A DNA stretch of 64,000 nucleotides. Source: Prostheceraeus crozeri. Its lineage: Eukaryota; Platyhelminthes; Polycladida; Euryleptidae. The notes below the pieces were generated by a model that did not search any database, was not told the origin of the DNA, and was given only the letters and a program-made list of their open reading frames with translations. The DNA lies in the NCBI GenBank assembly GCA_907163375.1, contig CAJQUW010003420.1:1-64000 (forward strand), written 5' to 3'. Positions 60,200 through 64,000 of this stretch are shown here, one piece after another (within the stretch, counting starts at the first letter, position 1; every line of letters begins with the position of its first letter). The translations under genes and the position numbers were made by a program.

Positions 60200-60325
60200 T
60201 AGAGTTATAGATGATTTGTTCTCTGACTAAGTTTCGCCCCGACTGAAAATCGATAGAAAATATTTTTGGGGAGTGACCGAATATTTTTTTCTTATAAATC
60301 TCTTGTTAATAAAAATAAAAAAAAT

Positions 60326-60627
60326 ATGTTGGATGCTTACAAGATAGAACATGTACCAGTTTTAAAAGATTATCGTCATCCTACAAATCCTGTAAATTCG
60401 AAGAAAGAAGTTAGATTTTATTATCATCATAAATACGTAGCGCTCGTTACAGATTATAAAACAAAACATGGTATTAAACCGTGTGTTAAAACAAAAGACT
60501 TTCCACTTTGTTTAAGAAGTTTCCGAGTATTTTTGGCGTATAATAATTTATGGTGGTTGGTTAAGAAAGTTTAACAACACATGAATTAGAAACATTACAT
60601 CAATTACATATTCCTGTGTATATGTAA
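60326..60627 (+). pseudogene. Small Polinton protein, one frameshift, function unknown
   Basis: ATG 60326 follows the A-rich start context. The frame is basic and aromatic (RFYYHHKYVALVTDYKTKHG, then SFRVFLAYNNLWWLVKK) and hits a stop at about 60573. A one-base shift gives LTTHELETLHQLHIPVYM to a stop at 60627, so about 100 residues are likely. No catalytic triad of the adenain-type protease is seen. I do not recognise it. Confidence 0.5.
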
Positions 60628-62007
60628 AAACGGAACCGAGGTTCTATGTAAAAATTCATTTTTTCTTTTAAAAAATATGAATCGTGAAATGTCTCTCGGA
60701 CAAACGTCTAGGATTGATGAATTAATCAAGAAACAAACTGCTGAGTTTGATGCACAAATTAAACATAGCAAACGTAGTAGACGTAATAAAAAACAGAAAC
60801 GTACTAGGCGTAGTATTAGACGTAATATTAAAAAACAGGAAAGTGGAACAAAAGAAATATTAGAAACTCCTATTACTGATATCTTTTTTGATGATAGAAT
60901 TAAGGATGAACTTGGTGATGATTTATGTAATTTATTTAATCCAAATGAAATTAAATATGAAAATGTATCTTTTATTAATGTAGTAAATGATATGCGGAAA
61001 CTTTTAGCAAATGGTAAAATTATTAATTTACTTGGAAAAGTTGTTAAAGATCAGGAAAATATAATTCAACATTTTTACGTAACCTTCTATAATAAAAATT
61101 CATTTGAAATATGGTTTTCGAATCTGGATGAGAAATCCGATGCTAACGAATGGATTTTTACAGGTAATATTAAATATGAAGATTTTGGAATGAAGTTAGT
61201 ACAAAGATCGCATAGAGGGGCAGGGATTAATATGAAATATAGAATCAAAAAATATTTCGGTGAATATTGTTATATTCCTTCTGAAGATTTTTGTTTTATT
61301 AAATGTTATAATGTTTTACGAGGTTTTAATGAAGAACAAGGAGAAATGATGAAAGAAATGTTTAATAATTTTTTATATAAAGAGAAAGCCACATCTAGAA
61401 CAGGAGTAATGTCAAACTGCAAATTTTCTCAATTCAACAAATATTTTGGAGAATGTGTTCAATATTATAGTCCTGCCAATCGTCATTTAAATCCTAGAGG
61501 AATTGAAACGTTTCATAATTATGTTTATTACAATTATTTTCACGAAGGTTCAACAATTGGTCACTATTGTTTAATTAATAAATCTCACAAATTAAAAGCT
61601 ATTAGAGAAATTGAAAATAATTTCAAACCCATATATAAAACAGTTACTGATGAAAATCTAACAACGCGTCCATATAAAATCATAACAAAGAACAAAATTG
61701 ACTATGGTTCAACATATATTTGGGATCTCGAAACTTTTCCTGATCCTAACTGTTCAACAGCTCATCCTATTCCTTATGCTGTAGGAGCTATTAATTTTAA
61801 TAAATTTATATGTTGCTTACCGAAACAAAGATTGAAAGAATTAGAAACACGTTTGTTAAGTGATATGATTAAAATTAAACGAATAAAAGATGAAGATAAA
61901 ATTAAAAGACTTAAAAAACAGATTAATGAGTATAATAATGTAACTGAATTAGAATATAATAAACTTCAAAATTGTGTGAAAATATTTACGAGAACTGAGG
62001 ATGATGA

Positions 62008-62047
62008 ATGTCCGATCGGGGGAAACCCAGAGGACGTATGTCCGATC
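62008..62047 (+). repeat. GC-rich insertion in PolB bounded by ATGTCCGATC
   Basis: The 10-mer ATGTCCGATC occurs at 62008-62017 and 62038-62047, enclosing a GC-rich 20-bp core in a very AT-rich gene. It adds about ten codons in frame (CPIGGNPEDVCPI). Confidence 0.6.
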
Positions 62048-62760
62048 CATCAATTTTTTAAAACTCTTGGAAAATTTAATTATTCGAGAGTAACTTTAAT
62101 AGCTCACAATTCATCAGGTTTTGATTCCTATTTTCCGATAAAAGCTAATTTTAAATTATCTAAACCACCTCTTAACACTTCAAGAGGAATATTGACTGCT
62201 TCATTACAAAATCCTTATACAATTGAATGTGTTAGTAGATACATTCAAAAATCTTTTAGATTTAAAAACAATATGAAAAAAGATTCACCTTCAGGTAAAT
62301 TAGCACTTCAAACTATTATAATGAAATGTAGTTATCAACATGTAAAAACAAGTCTTTCTAAATGGTGTGAGAATTTTAAAATTCCTACGAATGTGTGTAA
62401 ATTAAATTATGAAATTGGAGACATAACACATGAAAATTGTAAAGAAAAAGAAAATGAATGGAGACCATATTTAGTTAACGATATTCTTTCTTTAGCTTTT
62501 TGTATCTACAAATATAATAATGTTATGCAAGATTTAGTTGGTGAAGATATAACTACTAATTTGACATCATCTGCTTTAACATTTAACGGTTGGATGAAAA
62601 GCGTACAAAATGACAATATAAATATTCATTCTCATATAGATTTATGGGCTAGAAATTATATTAGAAAATCTGTTAAAGGTGGAAGAGTTTCAGCAAATAT
62701 AAGAAAATACATATCGCCATTTTGTAGCATCTTGTTACCAATATTAAAACAGTATTTACC

Positions 62761-62820
62761 TGGTCGCTACGCTGGGGGGGCTTTGTCCCCTGGTCGCTAC
62801 GCTGGGGGGACTTTGTCCCT
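62761..62820 (+). repeat. Tandem 30-bp GC-rich repeat in PolB
   Basis: Two units (62761-62790, 62791-62820) starting TGGTCGCTACGCTGGGGGG. Each contains a GGGGAC-TTT-GTCCCC type palindrome or a near copy. They encode PGRYAGGALS and a variant in frame, just before motif A, in a spacer where family members vary in length. Confidence 0.8.
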
Positions 62821-63717
62821 TGGAAGTAATTTAATAGATTTAATGAAACAGTATCGAGATTTAGGAGATACAACTGAAATTTGTAAGAAAATTTTAAATC
62901 AACTACTTGAACAAAAAAATGAATTTCTAATGGCTTTTGATGCAACATCTTTATATCCATCAGCTATGTATGATGAAAATTCAGAATATCCTAAAGCTGA
63001 ATCAGCTAGAAAATTTCGTCAAGAAGAAGAACGAGAAATAGTATATAAATTTAATACTCAAACATTTAGACCTAAAACTGGAATATTTACAGTTGTGTTT
63101 CAATATCCCAATGATATGTTTTTTCAACCAGTTCCTATAAAAGATGAAGTTAATAATCAAAATAATAATTCTCATGTAAAAGTAATCAGGTTTAGAAATG
63201 GTATATGTTATGATGTATTAACTTCTGTAGACATGCAAGAAATTGTTAGATGCGGGGGGAAATCTTACATATTACTGATGGTATAATTTATGAAAAAAAT
63301 TATCAAGTTTCATCATTTCGAAATTATATTGAAAAACTTTTTAATTTGAGAAAAAGATATAAAACAGAAGGAAATACTGTAGGTGATGAGTTAATTAAAT
63401 TATTGATGAATTCGCTATATGGCAAAACTGTGCAAAAAGATATAACCACTAAATATCATTTATGGAATGAGAATACATTGAGAAAAAATTTCACTCAAGA
63501 AGTAAAAGATTATGAAAAATTAAATGATGAACAATATTTAGCGAAAGTAGAAATGGAAGATGATGAATTTCTTAAAACTAATATTGTAAAAGATGGGAAG
63601 ACGTCATTCATGCCATCACACTTAGGTTCTTTCATTCTTTCTCACTCTAGAAGAATCATGAATAACTTTATTTTAGAAATTAATGGTTTCAACGAAAAAT
63701 ACATTCATTATACAGAT

Positions 63718-64000
63718 TCAGTAACAGCTGACACGCCTGTAATATTGAGAAAGAATAATTTATTATTTATTTCTAGAATAGATAGTATTGTAAACAACTA
63801 TAAAATTAATCCGTTTGAAATTAATGGTGATATGAAAGAAATTTCATTTGTTGATAATTTAGAAATTTCTACTCATAATGGATGGAGTAAAGTAAAAAAA
63901 GTTATTAGACATTTTACAAATAAAAGTATTTATAGAATAAGAACAAAAATGGGAATAGTAGATGTTACTGAAGATCATTCATTGTTAGATGAAACAGGTA
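63718..64000 (+). other. Intein N-terminal (Hint) part inside PolB motif C, incomplete
   Basis: Directly after IHYTD the protein reads SVTADTPVILRKNN, an intein block A with Ser as first residue, then about 55 residues, then IRTKMGIVDVTEDHSLLDE, a block B with the conserved T-x-x-H. The frame is open to the window end. The insertion splits YTD/TDS, the same place used by one class of known inteins in archaeal and large-DNA-virus PolB (established knowledge, the pol-c site). Inteins cut themselves out of the translated protein and join the flanks. The C-terminal blocks F/G and any homing endonuclease are outside the window. Confidence 0.88.

Larger units (their letters stand above)
55607..60679 (+). 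promoter_or_regulatory. Shared A-run start context of Polinton genes
   Basis: Each gene start carries T-rich DNA and then a run of 5-7 A ending in, or one T before, the ATG. Examples: TTTAAAAAATG (ATG 55612), TTTTAAAAATG (56475), CTAAAAAATG (57345), ATTAAAAAATG (59482), AAAAAAATATG (60326), TTTTAAAAAATATG (60677). I read it as a conserved promoter or leader element. AT-richness alone could produce part of this. Confidence 0.5.
55200..64000 (+). mobile_element. Polinton/Maverick (adintovirus-like) element, left 8.8 kb
   Basis: A self-synthesising DNA transposon of viral type. Polintons start with 5'-AG, as does this one (AGTGTGACATCC at 55200). Their TIR often contains tandem repeats, also seen here (55290-55575). 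All genes point right: membrane-type protein, conserved Polinton protein, capsid-like protein, FtsK/A32-type packaging ATPase, small protein, protein-primed PolB. The region is markedly more AT-rich than the flanks. The element runs off the window, so integrase, major capsid protein, protease and right TIR are unseen. Multiple stops and frameshifts, plus an internal Penelope insertion, show this copy is a genomic fossil. The 6-bp left flank, GTATAT, should recur at the right end. Confidence 0.9.
60677..64000 (+). pseudogene. Protein-primed DNA polymerase B of the Polinton, with intein; runs off the window
   Basis: Family B polymerase of the protein-primed type. The first frame covers 60677-63286. 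The N-terminus has a basic cluster (HSKRSRRNKKQKRTRRSIRR), probably for nuclear entry or DNA contact. Then come GEYCYIPSEDFCFIKCYN, exonuclease I with D350 and E352 (IWDLETF), exonuclease II with N478 and D483 (AHNSSGFD), and polymerase motif A at D755 (DATSLYPSAM). A one-base loss in a G-run at 63254-63259 shifts the frame. The next frame carries motif B (KLLMNSLYGK, 63397-63426) and motif C, cut after YTD by the intein that starts at 63718. The C-extein (expected to begin TDS) lies beyond 64000. Two GC-rich insertions (62008-62047, 62761-62820) are in frame. Confidence 0.92.

Noticed and set aside
63253-63286. True C-terminus of an 869-aa polymerase
   Set aside because: Motifs B and C follow immediately in another frame after a G-run, so the stop is due to a frameshift.
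63718-64000. Homing-endonuclease or Hedgehog-type Hint domain unrelated to an intein
   Set aside because: The position inside motif C, with block A directly after YTD and no linker, fits an intein. The C-terminal half is still needed to prove it.

Overview
This window looks like repeat-rich nuclear DNA from an invertebrate animal. It is AT-rich, has no recognisable host gene, and is a nested stack of eukaryotic transposable elements: Tc1/mariner, PIF/Harbinger, Penelope, non-LTR retrotransposon, a P/THAP9-like remnant and a Polinton. The one spliced gene, in the Harbinger, has canonical GT-AG introns. The species cannot be named from the sequence.

Layout. 1-5618 holds a dead LINE fragment and three foldback (inverted-repeat) elements. 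A Tc1 element (Tc1-A) lies at 5619-6609 and resumes at 32630-32978. Between its halves sits a 26,020-bp segment (6610-32629) bounded by perfect 15-bp terminal inverted repeats and an 8-bp target duplication. The segment therefore behaves as one giant TIR transposon inserted in Tc1-A. The second Tc1 copy (Tc1-B, 50624-52255) gives the empty site, and the lengths agree to the base. The giant element carries a 6.2-kb array of 173-bp satellite monomers plus decayed LINE and Penelope fragments. No transposase gene could be seen in it.

32979-48889 is decayed repeat DNA: Penelope, P/THAP9-like and mariner-like remnants, a 323-bp TIR element nested in the mariner remnant, two large foldbacks (one with hammerhead-ribozyme-like modules), and a Tc1-family transposase gene broken by one stop codon.

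48890-53322 is a PIF/Harbinger transposon with both genes: a Myb/SANT-like partner protein with introns and a HARBI1-type DDE transposase. Tc1-B has inserted in the transposase gene.

55200-64000 is the left 8.8 kb of a Polinton/Maverick (adintovirus-like) element running off the window. It begins with AGTGTGACA and a terminal hairpin. It carries a two-helix membrane-type protein, a conserved Polinton protein, a capsid-like protein split by a 5'-truncated Penelope insertion, a packaging ATPase, a small protein and protein-primed DNA polymerase B. The genes are damaged by stops and frameshifts. The polymerase contains the start of an intein exactly inside catalytic motif C. The integrase, major capsid protein and protease are not in view.

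The two most notable observations are the 26-kb TIR element carrying a satellite array, and the intein in an animal-genome Polinton polymerase.
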